Shown here one piece after another: positions 8,745-16,974 of a stretch of 64,000 bases of DNA (its first letter is position 1; each line of letters begins with the position of its first letter). The notes beneath the pieces were generated by a model. It worked only from the letters and a program-made list of their open reading frames with translations, had not been told where the DNA came from and made no database searches. A program made the translations under genes and the position numbers. The DNA comes from Candidatus Aminicenantes bacterium UBA1061 (GTDB taxonomy: Bacteria; Acidobacteriota; Aminicenantia; Aminicenantales; Saccharicenantaceae): NCBI GenBank assembly GCA_002316315.1, contig DCDG01000052.1, positions 1 to 64,000 of the forward strand, written 5' to 3'.

Positions 8745-8830
8745 GCAGGTTTTGCCGGCCCGGGTTGTTCATTGTTTCTCTATGCACCTTGGATACTACG
8801 TCTTAACCTAAATGAGTAAGTCAATTGACA
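8745..8830 (+). repeat. Promoter-ending dispersed repeat (family C), copy 1
   Basis: GGATACTACGTCTTAACCTA then AATGAG (8791-8816) matches 51943-51968 almost exactly and the minus strand at 20633-20658. In all three, AATGAG is followed by exactly 8 bp and then TTGACA. Upstream similarity in this copy is limited (CGGGTTGT and its surroundings), so the 5' limit is approximate. The rest of the 8517-8740 gap shows nothing I can name. Confidence 0.6.
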
Positions 8831-8853
8831 GGGGATTCAGCAGTTTATATATT
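8825..8853 (+). promoter_or_regulatory. Predicted sigma-70 promoter of pyrB
   Basis: TTGACA (8825-8830), 17 bp, TATATT (8848-8853): a near-consensus promoter about 80 bp ahead of the pyrB start. The -35 box is the last element of the dispersed repeat. Confidence 0.75.
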
Positions 8854-8931
8854 AAAAGAAAAAGAAATCTGATCTATTCTATGGCAAAAAAAACAGACAC
8901 AAAACCAGGTTAAAAATAAAAAGGAGATAGT

Positions 8932-9912
8932 ATGCCAACCAAACCAAAGAGTCCTTATCTGCCCTTTGGCGACCATCAGACTGCTCCCTGGTACGGGAAA
9001 GATATCCTGTCTGTCAGGCAATTTACCAGGCCGGACCTTGAATACATTTTTAGTGTCGCTCATGAAATGAGGGTTATGGTGGAGAGAATCGGCACCTTTG
9101 ATTTACTCAAAGGGAAAATTCTGGCCAACCTATTCTATGAACCCTCGACCAGGACGTTTTCTTCCTTTATGGCTGCTATGCAGCGCCTCGGCGGAGCTGT
9201 CATCCCGATTAGTGAGGTGCGGTATTCCTCGGTGGCTAAAGGTGAGAGCCTGCCTGACACGGTGAGAACTCTGGCGGCCTACGCCGATGTAATTGTTATC
9301 AGGCATCCAGAAGTTGGTTCAGCTGCTCTGGCTGCTCGCTATGCCGGCAAGCCGGTGATTAATGCCGGAGACGGCGTCGGCGAGCATCCCACTCAGTCTC
9401 TCCTCGATGTTTTCACCATTCGAGAAGAACTTGGCCATCTTGACAACCTGACCGTCACCATGCTCGGTGACCTGAAATATGGCCGTACAGTCCATTCCTT
9501 AGCCCGATTACTGACCCGTTTCGATAACATTAATATCCATTATGTTTCTCCTGATGCCCTGAGAATGCCGCCCGATGTGATTGAAGAAGTAGCTGAGAAG
9601 GGCCTGCCTCAGGAAGAACATCGGACCCTGGAAGGGATCTTGCCTGAAACTGATGTTCTATATGTTACCCGTGTCCAGAGAGAAAGATTTGATGATCTGG
9701 AAGCCTACGAGAAGGTCAAAGATGCTTATGTCATCGCACCGAAAACACTGGAAAAGGCCAAACAGCGGATGATTATCATGCATCCACTGCCGCGGGTCAA
9801 TGAAATTGCTATGGAAGTGGATAAAGATCCCAGAGCGGCTTATTTCCGGCAGATGGAATACGGACTGTATGTTCGAATGGCCCTGCTGGCCATGGTTCTC
9901 GGCAAAGCTTAA
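8932..9912 (+). CDS. pyrB: Aspartate carbamoyltransferase catalytic chain
   Basis: Condenses carbamoyl phosphate with aspartate in the committed step of pyrimidine synthesis in the cytosol. The carbamoyl-phosphate motif FYEPSTRTFSSF is intact, with the catalytic Lys loop AKGES, GDGVGEHPTQSLLDVFT and the aspartate-binding PLPRVNEI region. At 326 residues it is slightly longer than E. coli PyrB (311). AAGGAG precedes the ATG. No regulatory pyrI gene is adjacent, and other pyr genes are not clustered here (pyrE lies at 26.2 kb on the other strand). The leader of about 70 bp shows no strong attenuator hairpin, so regulation is likely at the promoter. Confidence 0.96.
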   Translation: MPTKPKSPYLPFGDHQTAPWYGKDILSVRQFTRPDLEYIFSVAHEMRVMVERIGTFDLLKGKILANLFYEPSTRTFSSFMAAMQRLGGAVIPISEVRYSSVAKGESLPDTVRTLAAYADVIVIRHPEVGSAALAARYAGKPVINAGDGVGEHPTQSLLDVFTIREELGHLDNLTVTMLGDLKYGRTVHSLARLLTRFDNINIHYVSPDALRMPPDVIEEVAEKGLPQEEHRTLEGILPETDVLYVTRVQRERFDDLEAYEKVKDAYVIAPKTLEKAKQRMIIMHPLPRVNEIAMEVDKDPRAAYFRQMEYGLYVRMALLAMVLGKA

Positions 9913-10206
9913 ACGAATTTTAAGACACCTGGCCAGGCCTGAGAAAAAATTACTTTAAGCTGTATCTGTCTGATTGTGTTATTGATAATCAGGTGAAAAC
10001 CAAATTGCTGGCAAGTTCAATTTTTGCTTTGCTTCAGTTTTCTATGCTTCTGTTCTTATAAATAACCTCTCTCTGATCAAAAGCCGGGACTTGTTTTTTT
10101 AACTGTTTCTTTTTTATCTTGATTCTCAGTACCGAGAAGTCAAACTTTCTCAGCCTGGTCCTCCATGAAAGGTTCTGGATACTTTCTCGTTCCGATCAGC
10201 TCGCGC
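9913..10206. other. Intergenic region without recognised features
   Basis: Convergent gap between pyrB and the Memo-family gene, AT-rich with T-runs. A weak palindrome (CCTGGCCAGG, about 9938) is not followed by a T-run. CTGGATACTTT near 10170 resembles the core of the dispersed repeat but the match stops there. I see no gene. Confidence 0.5.
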
Positions 10207-11358
10207 TTAATCAAGATAATAACCAATAGCCGCATAGCTCACCCAGTGACGCAGGGAAAAAGGAGCGGTTGTCCCCAGGCCGATTTTTTTAAGCGGCAAC
10301 ACACCTTCGCTGTAGCTATCCGAATAGCGGATGAGTTCTCCTTTCAATCTCCTGCCGGTTGTTTCTTTGATAATTTTTTCTGAGGCTAAAAATCCGAATG
10401 GAATGGAATATTTACCACACCAGTAGGAATTTTTATAGTCGAGATAAGTCTTGCCCCAGAATTCCCCCGCCAGCCCGGCTATTTTCTGCTCGTCTATAAC
10501 TCCTGTCATGTAATTGGCTATAAGCTGCTGGTCAAAAGCCAGGGCTTTTTCCCAAGCTGCCTGCCCTTCGCCAAAGGCCAGATTATTGAAATCCTTTCCG
10601 TAGTGGTTACCATCAGCAGAAATCAAGAAAAGAATATCACGGCCGGGAACCAGATGATTATCTTTCACATAGGTAGAAATCACCCTGGCCAGGTCGGCGG
10701 CTATTTCTTCCATTTTATCCAGAGGCATGGGAGCCACCATGACAGGGGTAATTTTTGCTTCAGGATTGAAATACTGGAGAAAGGGGAGGAGGGCTTCAAT
10801 CGAATGCTCCAGTTCATGGGCCCGATTATTGACCACAAAATAAGCAGGTTTCAGCTGGCTCTTGATATATTCCCGCAGAGGCGAGACTTTGACCGGTTTA
10901 AGGACCCCCGGCCAGAGGTTGTACCCATCAAGAACCAGGACACTATCGAGTCCTTTGATTTCCTGGCGGACGGTTCCATGAGTTACGCCGAAAACCACCA
11001 CTTCCTTCGCTCTTATAAGATTAAATAAAGGATAATAGAGGCGGCCGGCATAAAGGTAATCATCGTGAGGAGAAATGGCCGCCACCAGACCTTCACTTCT
11101 GAAAGTTTCTTTTTCATGAGCTGCCAGGTAATCAACGAGAATTTTCATACTGTCTGGGTTCCAGCAAAAGCCGACATCATCGCGAACGGGCCTGAGCTGG
11201 TCAGTAGCTTTATCCTGTTTCGATATGGTTTTAGCTGAAGCAGCTAGCCAGGCTGAGGAATTCACTGTTAAGAGCACCAGAAAAATCGCTAAAAAAAGGG
11301 CAAAATCCAAGGTGGGCCGGTGCTTGATTCTATCCTTTTTTATATTATGGTCGATCAT
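10207..11358 (-). CDS. Memo-family protein (AmmeMemoRadiSam system protein B-like), membrane-anchored
   Basis: A 383-residue protein with an N-terminal hydrophobic segment (FALFLAIFLVLLTVNSSAWLA) that should export or anchor it. The rest matches the Memo fold: ISPHDDYLYAGRLYYPLF with a conserved His, VVVFGVTHG, HELEHSIEALLPFLQYFNP, MVAPM, and SADGNHYGKDFN. Memo proteins are related to non-heme iron dioxygenases; bacterial members often pair with AMMECR1 and a radical SAM protein. Neither partner is adjacent here, and the export signal is unusual for the family, which is normally cytosolic. AAAGGAG lies upstream of the ATG. Function in this organism is not known. Confidence 0.85.
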   Translation of the reverse strand: MIDHNIKKDRIKHRPTLDFALFLAIFLVLLTVNSSAWLAASAKTISKQDKATDQLRPVRDDVGFCWNPDSMKILVDYLAAHEKETFRSEGLVAAISPHDDYLYAGRLYYPLFNLIRAKEVVVFGVTHGTVRQEIKGLDSVLVLDGYNLWPGVLKPVKVSPLREYIKSQLKPAYFVVNNRAHELEHSIEALLPFLQYFNPEAKITPVMVAPMPLDKMEEIAADLARVISTYVKDNHLVPGRDILFLISADGNHYGKDFNNLAFGEGQAAWEKALAFDQQLIANYMTGVIDEQKIAGLAGEFWGKTYLDYKNSYWCGKYSIPFGFLASEKIIKETTGRRLKGELIRYSDSYSEGVLPLKKIGLGTTAPFSLRHWVSYAAIGYYLD

Positions 11359-11542
11359 AATCGTCTCCTTTCTCCGGGCTCAGCACGATTGATCAATAAA
11401 TCGGGACTGGCCCGGGCTTTTATCTGTAATTTGTGATTATTTTATAGCATAATAGCCTTTGTCCTTACAAAAAGGCCTTTTCGCCGGCCACTTCCGCCAG
11501 CGAAATATTTTTTTCTGCAGCCAGGATTTCTCTTGCATAATG

Positions 11543-11551
11543 TGCTATAAT
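11543..11551 (+). promoter_or_regulatory. Extended -10 promoter of the RRM gene
   Basis: TGCTATAAT is an extended -10 box with a perfect hexamer. No good -35 lies 17 bp upstream, as expected for extended -10 promoters. Transcription would begin near 11558, immediately before the first hairpin arm. Confidence 0.65.
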
Positions 11552-11560
11552 ACCGCCTCG

Positions 11561-11633
11561 ATTATAAAGGAAGAGGGCATGGGCCCTTATCGGCATACTC
11601 CTCTCCTTTATAACGTAATTTTTATAAGGAGAG
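11561..11633 (+). promoter_or_regulatory. Structured leader with alternative hairpins controlling the RRM gene
   Basis: Three arms are present: A at 11562-11576 (TTATAAAGGAAGAGG), B at 11600-11613 (CCTCTCCTTTATAA) and C at 11622-11633 (TTATAAGGAGAG). C contains the ribosome site AAGGAG for the ATG at 11640. B can pair with A (14 pairs, one bulge) or with C (about 11-12 pairs, loop of about 8 nt). A:B leaves the ribosome site free; B:C hides it. This is a mutually exclusive switch as in RNA thermosensors and cold-shock leaders. The ligand or trigger is unknown. Confidence 0.7.
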
Positions 11634-11639
11634 TAGAGT

Positions 11640-11948
11640 ATGAACATCTACGCAGGAAACCTTTCGAGGGACCTGACTGAAGGCGAGTTAAAGGAAGCCT
11701 TCGAAGCTTTTGGTGTTGTGGCCAGCGTTTCCATCATTAAGGATCGCTATACGGGTGAATCACGTGGCTTCGGCTTCGTCGAGATGCCCAATCAGGAAGA
11801 AGCCCAGGCTGCTATTAATGGCCTGAACGGCAAGAACCTGAAGGGCCGCACCGCCACCGTCAATGAGGCCAGACCGCGGCAGGATAAACCCCGCACCGGT
11901 TTCGGCGGAGGACGTGGACGCAGTTCCTCTGGCGGTCGCCGCTATTAA
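11640..11948 (+). CDS. RRM-type RNA-binding protein
   Basis: A 102-residue protein consisting of one RNA recognition motif and a Gly/Arg/Ser-rich tail. RNP2 is MNIYAGNLSRD; RNP1 is SRGFGFVEM; the fold continues with EEAQAAINGLNGKNLKGRTA. The tail (GFGGGRGRSSSGGRRY) is typical of bacterial glycine-rich RRM proteins, such as cyanobacterial Rbp, which are often induced by cold. It is monocistronic: an extended -10 promoter and a switch-like leader lie upstream and a strong terminator follows. The leader can mask its ribosome site, so translational control is likely, perhaps by temperature or by the protein binding its own leader. Identity of the family is certain, its RNA targets are not. Confidence 0.93.
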   Translation: MNIYAGNLSRDLTEGELKEAFEAFGVVASVSIIKDRYTGESRGFGFVEMPNQEEAQAAINGLNGKNLKGRTATVNEARPRQDKPRTGFGGGRGRSSSGGRRY

Positions 11949-11983
11949 TTTTGATAAGTTAGTAGCTTAAACCGAAAGTAAGA

Positions 11984-12060
11984 GCCAGGTATTAAGCCTG
12001 TTCCCCGGCCAGAGCCACCAGTTGGTTTCACCGGGAAGAGCAAGGTACCTGGCTTTTTTT
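11984..12060 (+). terminator. Rho-independent terminator after the RRM gene
   Basis: Arms GCCAGGTA (near 11984) and TACCTGGC (ending near 12053) are followed by a run of seven T. The loop holds a further CCGG-rich hairpin. The pairing is exact across eight base pairs. Confidence 0.75.
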
Positions 12061-12086
12061 ATGTCTGAAGGTAGCTGAAGGCAGTC

Positions 12087-12683
12087 TTACTCCAAAGCCT
12101 GACGGAGTTTTTCCGGATCAAAAGTCTGAAGGTATTTGATAATATTTGTATAGGTGTTGTTGAAGCCAAAACCGCCCAGTTGCATTTCGCGGATAGCTTC
12201 CTCTTTAGTCCATTTTTGAATAACAATGCGGTAGACCGCGGTAAAAAGCCCGGTTCGGTCGGCCCCATAGTGGCAGTGAACGAGATAAGGGCCATCGGCT
12301 GGATTGCTGACGATTTTAAGGAATTTCGTCAGGTCCTCTTCCCGCACCTGGCTGGCTTTGGAAGGAATAGCAAAATATTTTAAATTTGTTCCTACCATAG
12401 ATTTTTCATCCTGCTTCCCGCCGCGAAGGTCAATGACAGATTTGATGCCAAATTTTTCCAGCTCCTTGAAGCCTTTGGCTGCCGGCTGAGCGCTGCGATA
12501 AAGCTGGTCACTTACCTGGTAAAAATTTGGTACGCCAGGGAGCTTAATGGGTTTTGCCCAGTTTTCCGGACGTGGAGCTTTATTCTGGCAGGCCGGCGAA
12601 CTGGCCAGGAAAAAGCCGGTTGCCACCATCAAGATCAATAACGGTTGAAGCCGGCTCCGCTTCATTCTGGAAAAAACTGTCAT
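12087..12683 (-). CDS. Dual-specificity/tyrosine phosphatase-like lipoprotein
   Basis: Signature loop HCHYGADRTGLF fits the HCx5R active site of cysteine phosphatases, with an Asp-containing strand upstream (SVIDLRGGKQDEKSM). The N-terminus has a hydrophobic segment ending in ASSPAC, a plausible lipobox, so the enzyme is probably a periplasm-facing lipoprotein. The family (DSPc/Tyr phosphatase 2-like) can act on phosphotyrosine, phosphoinositides or other phosphate esters. At 198 residues it is of usual length. AAGGAAAG precedes the ATG. It follows the glycosyltransferase gene on the same strand with about 40 bp between, so the two may be co-transcribed. Confidence 0.88.
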   Translation of the reverse strand: MTVFSRMKRSRLQPLLILMVATGFFLASSPACQNKAPRPENWAKPIKLPGVPNFYQVSDQLYRSAQPAAKGFKELEKFGIKSVIDLRGGKQDEKSMVGTNLKYFAIPSKASQVREEDLTKFLKIVSNPADGPYLVHCHYGADRTGLFTAVYRIVIQKWTKEEAIREMQLGGFGFNNTYTNIIKYLQTFDPEKLRQALE

Positions 12684-12722
12684 CGTTGCTTTCCTTTTTG
12701 CCTTTACCTTATAGGATAAAGG

Positions 12723-13517
12723 TCAGCCCGTCAATTTATTTTCTATTCTATTTCTTCTAAACCTGATGCGGAGAAGCTCAAAAAGCATCTTAACCGAACT
12801 GCCCAGAAGCCTGACCCGCGAGTCCGGTGAGTTAATCCAGACGACCGGGACTTCGGCTATTTTATATCCAAGCTGTCTGGCCAGCAGTAGAACCTCAACA
12901 TCGAAGGCAAATCCGGTTGTTTTAATCCTGGCGAAAATTTCTCGTGATGCCTCTTTTCTAAATAATTTAAACCCGCACTGGGTATCTTTGAAGTCAGGAA
13001 GAACCAGCCACCTAACCAACAGGTTAAAAAACTTGCCCATGGTTTCTCGAAGCCAGCTCTGCCTTTTTTTGATATCTGAAGCTGGTAGAGCCCGTGAACC
13101 AATGATTAAGTCATAGTGCTCGGCAGCCAGCGGCCAAAATTTTTCCAGTTCCTCTATCGGGGTGGAGAGGTCAGCATCGGTGACCAGAATCAGTTCTCCA
13201 TTCGCCTGGAGCACACCCTCTTTGACGGCTGCTCCTTTGCCTCTGTTCTTTTCGAATGAAATGATCTTCGACCAGGGCCAGTCAGTCAGGATAGTCCTGG
13301 CCAGGCTGGCTGTGCGGTCAGTACTGCCGTCATTAACCACTATAATTTCTGCGCTTGAATTCCGGACTCTTAAGCAATCAATGATCTGGCGGAGGGTGGA
13401 GCCAATTCTTTTTTCTTCGTTATAGGCAGGAATAATTATCGATAGAGAGAGACTATGAAAGCTTTCCTCTACCACCGGAGTCTTTTGTGCCTGCAGCTTA
13501 TTTTCTCCCCAATTCAT
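12723..13517 (-). CDS. Family 2 glycosyltransferase (dolichyl-phosphate glucosyltransferase-like)
   Basis: A GT-A fold transferase: SLSIIIPAYNEEKRI at the start, VNDGSTDRT, GKGAAVKEG and the metal-binding VTDADLSTP. DTQCGFKLFRKEA and FDVEVLLLARQLGYKIAEVP are typical of the Alg5/DPG-synthase subgroup, which moves sugar from UDP-glucose to a polyprenyl phosphate. The C-terminus lacks extra membrane helices. There is no clear ribosome site ahead of the annotated ATG, and the first about 25 residues do not belong to the fold, so the true start may be further in. A small membrane-protein gene precedes it on the same strand. Confidence 0.87.
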   Translation of the reverse strand: MNWGENKLQAQKTPVVEESFHSLSLSIIIPAYNEEKRIGSTLRQIIDCLRVRNSSAEIIVVNDGSTDRTASLARTILTDWPWSKIISFEKNRGKGAAVKEGVLQANGELILVTDADLSTPIEELEKFWPLAAEHYDLIIGSRALPASDIKKRQSWLRETMGKFFNLLVRWLVLPDFKDTQCGFKLFRKEASREIFARIKTTGFAFDVEVLLLARQLGYKIAEVPVVWINSPDSRVRLLGSSVKMLFELLRIRFRRNRIENKLTG

Positions 13518-13574
13518 TTGGTCTTGGCTGAAGCTAGAACAATTTTTCTCTCTCTTATTTTCTGAAAACTCTGC

Positions 13575-13787
13575 TCACGGAAAATATTTATTAATGAAAA
13601 TCACTGCCAGGACAATCAAAATAAAAAAAAAGACAAAAGCTGACAGGGCAAACTCAAGCGAGATTCGCCTGGCCCGTTTGACATCTTCGGGGAAATGCTT
13701 TTTATATTCAGCATAACTGATCAGGTAGGCAGAGAGGGCTGCCACCGGTGAAAAAATTAAAGCCAGAACTACCGCTTGCCGAAGCAT
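13575..13787 (-). CDS. Small two-helix membrane protein
   Basis: Seventy residues with two clear membrane segments (AVVLALIFSPVAALSAYLI and SAFVFFFILIVLAVIFINKY) joined by a charged loop rich in Lys, Arg and Glu. GAGGAAG stands at proper distance before the ATG. It lies 57 bp upstream of the glycosyltransferase on the same strand. No family is recognised; the small size means function cannot be inferred. Confidence 0.65.
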   Translation of the reverse strand: MLRQAVVLALIFSPVAALSAYLISYAEYKKHFPEDVKRARRISLEFALSAFVFFFILIVLAVIFINKYFP

Positions 13788-14001
13788 TTTTTCACTTCCT
13801 CAAAGGTTAAAACTGCCTCAAAAATTATAACAAAATCGGCCTGAATCTCTAACTGAATTATTAACTTTCATCTTTTAGGACTGAGAGGCAAGCTACAGAC
13901 CTGGTTTTTACAGCTACCCAACCCCCCTGATTAATGTTAAAATAAAACAGAATACAAAACGAGGCTGTTGAGGCCATTCAAAACAGAAACCATAAAGAAC
14001 A

Positions 14002-16701
14002 ATGGAAAATCCAGTCAAAGTTGCCCTTCTTAAATTTAGAAACTTAAAGGCTGCCTGGAGTATAGCAAGAGAAGCCTGGTCAGCGGCCAGAAAAAGCTGT
14101 TTTTTAATCCTGGTAATGGGGCTGGCCACCCCCGGGATTTTTTGCCAGCTGGCAGCTGATGATTTCCAGCTAAAGTTGCCTTCGGGGACAGATCGCTCCT
14201 GGCCAGGGCCAGATTTTTTTGCCTCTAATTTTGAGGACTGGCAGGCAAAGGATGGAAGTCTTAACTGTCTGACCCCGGCCGTCAATCGCTATGTTTATTT
14301 TTTAACAGGGGAGATAGCTGGCCGGACAGGCCGATTTGAGGCCAGTTTTATAGCCAAGGTTAACTCTCTTCCTTCCCGGCCGAGACTAAAAAACTATATC
14401 AGCCTGCGACTCGGTATTAAGGGCAAGGACGGAGACTATAAACAGGCGGCAGTGGGCGGCGAGGGAATTGACCTTGGCCTGACCACAGATGGACTTTTAT
14501 TTATTGGCGATCTGGAAAGCGTTAGCTCGACTGAAGCCCAGGAAATAATTAAAGCCGCTTTGAAAATGGGAGTTGAATTTAAAATCGGCCTCGAAATCAA
14601 GGCCAGTGGCTATCATCTGGAGCTTAGTCTACATGAAGCCCAGAGCGGTAGGCTGCTCGACGAGCTGGAAGAGACGGGAAATCAATCTGAAAAAGTTAAA
14701 GGTGGTCTGGCCCTGGTAGCCAGCCTGCCCGAAGTGAAAATCAATCCGTCCGATTTTTCTGTCGGCCAGTTTAATGAAGTTAGATTTCGTGGTGAACTCC
14801 TCCAGAAGCGGCCAGAACGACAGTTCGGGCCGGTAGCTTTTACACTTTACAGTCTGAATGGTCAGCAGCTCAGACTCCGGGCTCAACTTATTCCAGGAAG
14901 TCTTCCGGAGGAAAGCTGGCTGGCCTTAGACATCAAAGACGGTGGCCAATGGGTGAGGGTTGCCTCAGAAAAAATTCAGACTGAAAATTCAGGCGTCCTT
15001 TTTTTTATTAAGGATTGGAATCAGGAAGAAGCGGTAGCCTTCCGGCTTGTTGTTTTAGACAAGACCCGCCAGGAAGCCAGTTTTCTTCCTTTTTATGGCC
15101 AGTTCTCTCCCGAACCGGTGACTTCAGATGAAACCAGGCTGGCCGTTTTGGCCGCTGGAAGTGAGGCTGATTATCCTTATTCCCGGGTGGTGGCTAATCT
15201 AAAAGCACTTAATCCGTCCTTGGTTTTCTTTGGTGGTAGCCAGGTCTTTGGCCGGCCAGCTGGCTGGTGGCAGGAGAAAATTTCCTTCGACAGGCTTAAA
15301 CAGGAATATCTCCGCCAGTGGATTTTATTCGGCTGGGCTTTCTCTGACTTATTAAAAGACCGCCCGGCGATCATCACCCCTGATGCCCGGGATTATTTTC
15401 AGCTTAAACTCTGGGGCGATGGTGGGAAAACCGGAGTCGGGGAGACAGCCACTAATCCAGTTGAGGGTCAGGACAGCGGGGGGTTTTTGTTGCCGGCTGA
15501 CTTTATCCGTCTTGTCCTTGATACTCAGACCTCTCATTTGCCTGACTCGCCAGGGAGAGAGCTTTCCGAGACAGGTCTGAAACCTTATTATTGTGAGATT
15601 AATTATGGCCGCTTAAGTCTGGCTGTTCTTGATGACCGGATGTTTAAGACACCCCCTGCTTCTGTTTATGGCTCGGACCAGGTCTGGAATGGTTGGCCGG
15701 TCAACCCAGGCCTGGAGATAGCCAGAGAGGCTAAGGCAAAGCGAGCCAGCCTCCATGGGAAGGAACAGCTTGGTTTTCTGAAAAGATGGGTTGAAGACTG
15801 GTCTGGCACGGTAGAGTTTAAAGCCGCTCTGTCTCAAAGCCTGTGGGCCTGCCTCGAAACGGTACAAGGCGGGGCAGCAAGTGACGAGGCCCTCTTTAGA
15901 TCACCTCCCCCCCTCCCCGGAGAATATCCTTCCTCTGACCTGCCGGTAGCTGATTTCAATTCAGGCGGCTGGCCCGGAGAAGCCCGGGATGAAGCTGTAA
16001 AAATCCTGAGGAAAGCCCTGGCTGTTCATTTGGCTGGAAGCGGGGGCCCGCCAGCCACTCTTAAGTATGGATTAAGCCGGTATGATGAGGCAGGTTACGC
16101 CTTCCTCCCCAGACCACTGATAAGTGCCTGGCAGGTAAGATGGTTCCCCAAAAAACCGGGCACATCTGGTAAAACTCCGCCCACCCCGACCGGGAATTTT
16201 AGCGATGCCTTTGGTAACCGCCTGGCGGTCAAAGCTGTGGCCAATCCGGTGACTTCTACTGATCAAGCCGGTGGGAGTCAAGCCTCGGGCTTCGGCCTGG
16301 TCAGGTTCAGACAGGACGGAACGATCGTTTTTGAAAACTGGTCAGCTGCTGATTCGACTTCCGGAAAAGAAGCTCGTCTTCTTCCTCGCTGGCCACTGGT
16401 TTTTTCTGTCCTTGATAATGATGGCCGGCGACCGGCTGCCTATCTTCCGACACTAAGATTTAAAGGAATTGACCGTCCGCTGGTTCAGGTGATCGAAGAA
16501 ATCAGCCAGGAGGTTGTTTATACGGTACGAGTCAGGGGAAGTGAATTCACACCACCTGTTTTCCGGGCGGGTAATTATACTGTCCGCTGCGGTCAGCCGG
16601 GAACTTCGAGCTGGCGAGAAATAAAAAAAATTGCCTCTCTTCCGGCCGGGGTCAAAAAAGTCAGGTTAATAGATTTCAGCCAGCCAGCACCGAAATATTA
16701 A
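14002..16701 (+). CDS. Large exported PhoD-like protein, active site apparently degenerate
   Basis: An 899-residue protein with a signal-like segment near residues 33-52 (KSCFLILVMGLATPGIFCQLA). The N-terminal third looks like a beta-rich lectin-type domain; the middle (from about residue 370: RLAVLAAGSEADYPYSRVVA, LNPSLVFFGGSQVFG, then ITPDARDYFQLKLWGDG and YYCEINYGRLSLAVLDDRMF) follows the order of PhoD-type phosphatases. Positions that are Asp or His ligands in active PhoD seem replaced (GGSQ rather than GDQ; TPDARDYF rather than DDHD), so catalysis is doubtful. The C-terminal 250 residues are again beta-rich. The ribosome site is weak, and the start could be later. Family call is moderate; loss of activity is inference. 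Confidence 0.6.
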   Translation: MENPVKVALLKFRNLKAAWSIAREAWSAARKSCFLILVMGLATPGIFCQLAADDFQLKLPSGTDRSWPGPDFFASNFEDWQAKDGSLNCLTPAVNRYVYFLTGEIAGRTGRFEASFIAKVNSLPSRPRLKNYISLRLGIKGKDGDYKQAAVGGEGIDLGLTTDGLLFIGDLESVSSTEAQEIIKAALKMGVEFKIGLEIKASGYHLELSLHEAQSGRLLDELEETGNQSEKVKGGLALVASLPEVKINPSDFSVGQFNEVRFRGELLQKRPERQFGPVAFTLYSLNGQQLRLRAQLIPGSLPEESWLALDIKDGGQWVRVASEKIQTENSGVLFFIKDWNQEEAVAFRLVVLDKTRQEASFLPFYGQFSPEPVTSDETRLAVLAAGSEADYPYSRVVANLKALNPSLVFFGGSQVFGRPAGWWQEKISFDRLKQEYLRQWILFGWAFSDLLKDRPAIITPDARDYFQLKLWGDGGKTGVGETATNPVEGQDSGGFLLPADFIRLVLDTQTSHLPDSPGRELSETGLKPYYCEINYGRLSLAVLDDRMFKTPPASVYGSDQVWNGWPVNPGLEIAREAKAKRASLHGKEQLGFLKRWVEDWSGTVEFKAALSQSLWACLETVQGGAASDEALFRSPPPLPGEYPSSDLPVADFNSGGWPGEARDEAVKILRKALAVHLAGSGGPPATLKYGLSRYDEAGYAFLPRPLISAWQVRWFPKKPGTSGKTPPTPTGNFSDAFGNRLAVKAVANPVTSTDQAGGSQASGFGLVRFRQDGTIVFENWSAADSTSGKEARLLPRWPLVFSVLDNDGRRPAAYLPTLRFKGIDRPLVQVIEEISQEVVYTVRVRGSEFTPPVFRAGNYTVRCGQPGTSSWREIKKIASLPAGVKKVRLIDFSQPAPKY

Positions 16702-16889
16702 ATGAATGAATTCAAAGCCGGCAAACGCATGAAAATAGAAGTTGAATATTTAGAATTTATGTGGCCGATGAGGCATTATTTAGTTATTGCGCCGAGGAAG
16801 AAGTGGCCGGTGGGAAAATGAAAGTCGAATGGGCCTGGGGCGATTTTCCTGAAAAATATGCTATTCGTTTTCCTAAACATAATCAATAG
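16702..16889 (+). pseudogene. Possible gene remnant (two short overlapping frames)
   Basis: Directly after the PhoD-like stop there are two tiny frames: 16702-16821 (39 residues, MNEFKAGKRMKIEVEYLEFM followed by WPMRHYLVIAPRKK) and 16818-16889 (23 residues, ending RFPKHNQ), overlapping by 4 bp. The first has a flavin-reductase-like flavour (EYLEFMWPMRHYLV), but it is far too short. This could be the rest of a deleted gene. No ribosome site supports expression. Confidence 0.3.
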
Positions 16890-16974
16890 ATGATGACGGG
16901 AGGGGCCTAACCGGCTTTAATTTAAATCTTGCAACTGGACTTAAAAACAGAAGTTTAATCTACTGAGCAAAAAA

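Noticed and set aside
10165..10195. Another copy of the GGATACT repeat
   Set aside because: Only CTGGATACTTT matches; AATGAG and TTGACA are absent.
11459..11680. Short frames on both strands across the RRM leader
   Set aside because: They overlap the promoter and the hairpin leader and have no homology-like motifs.
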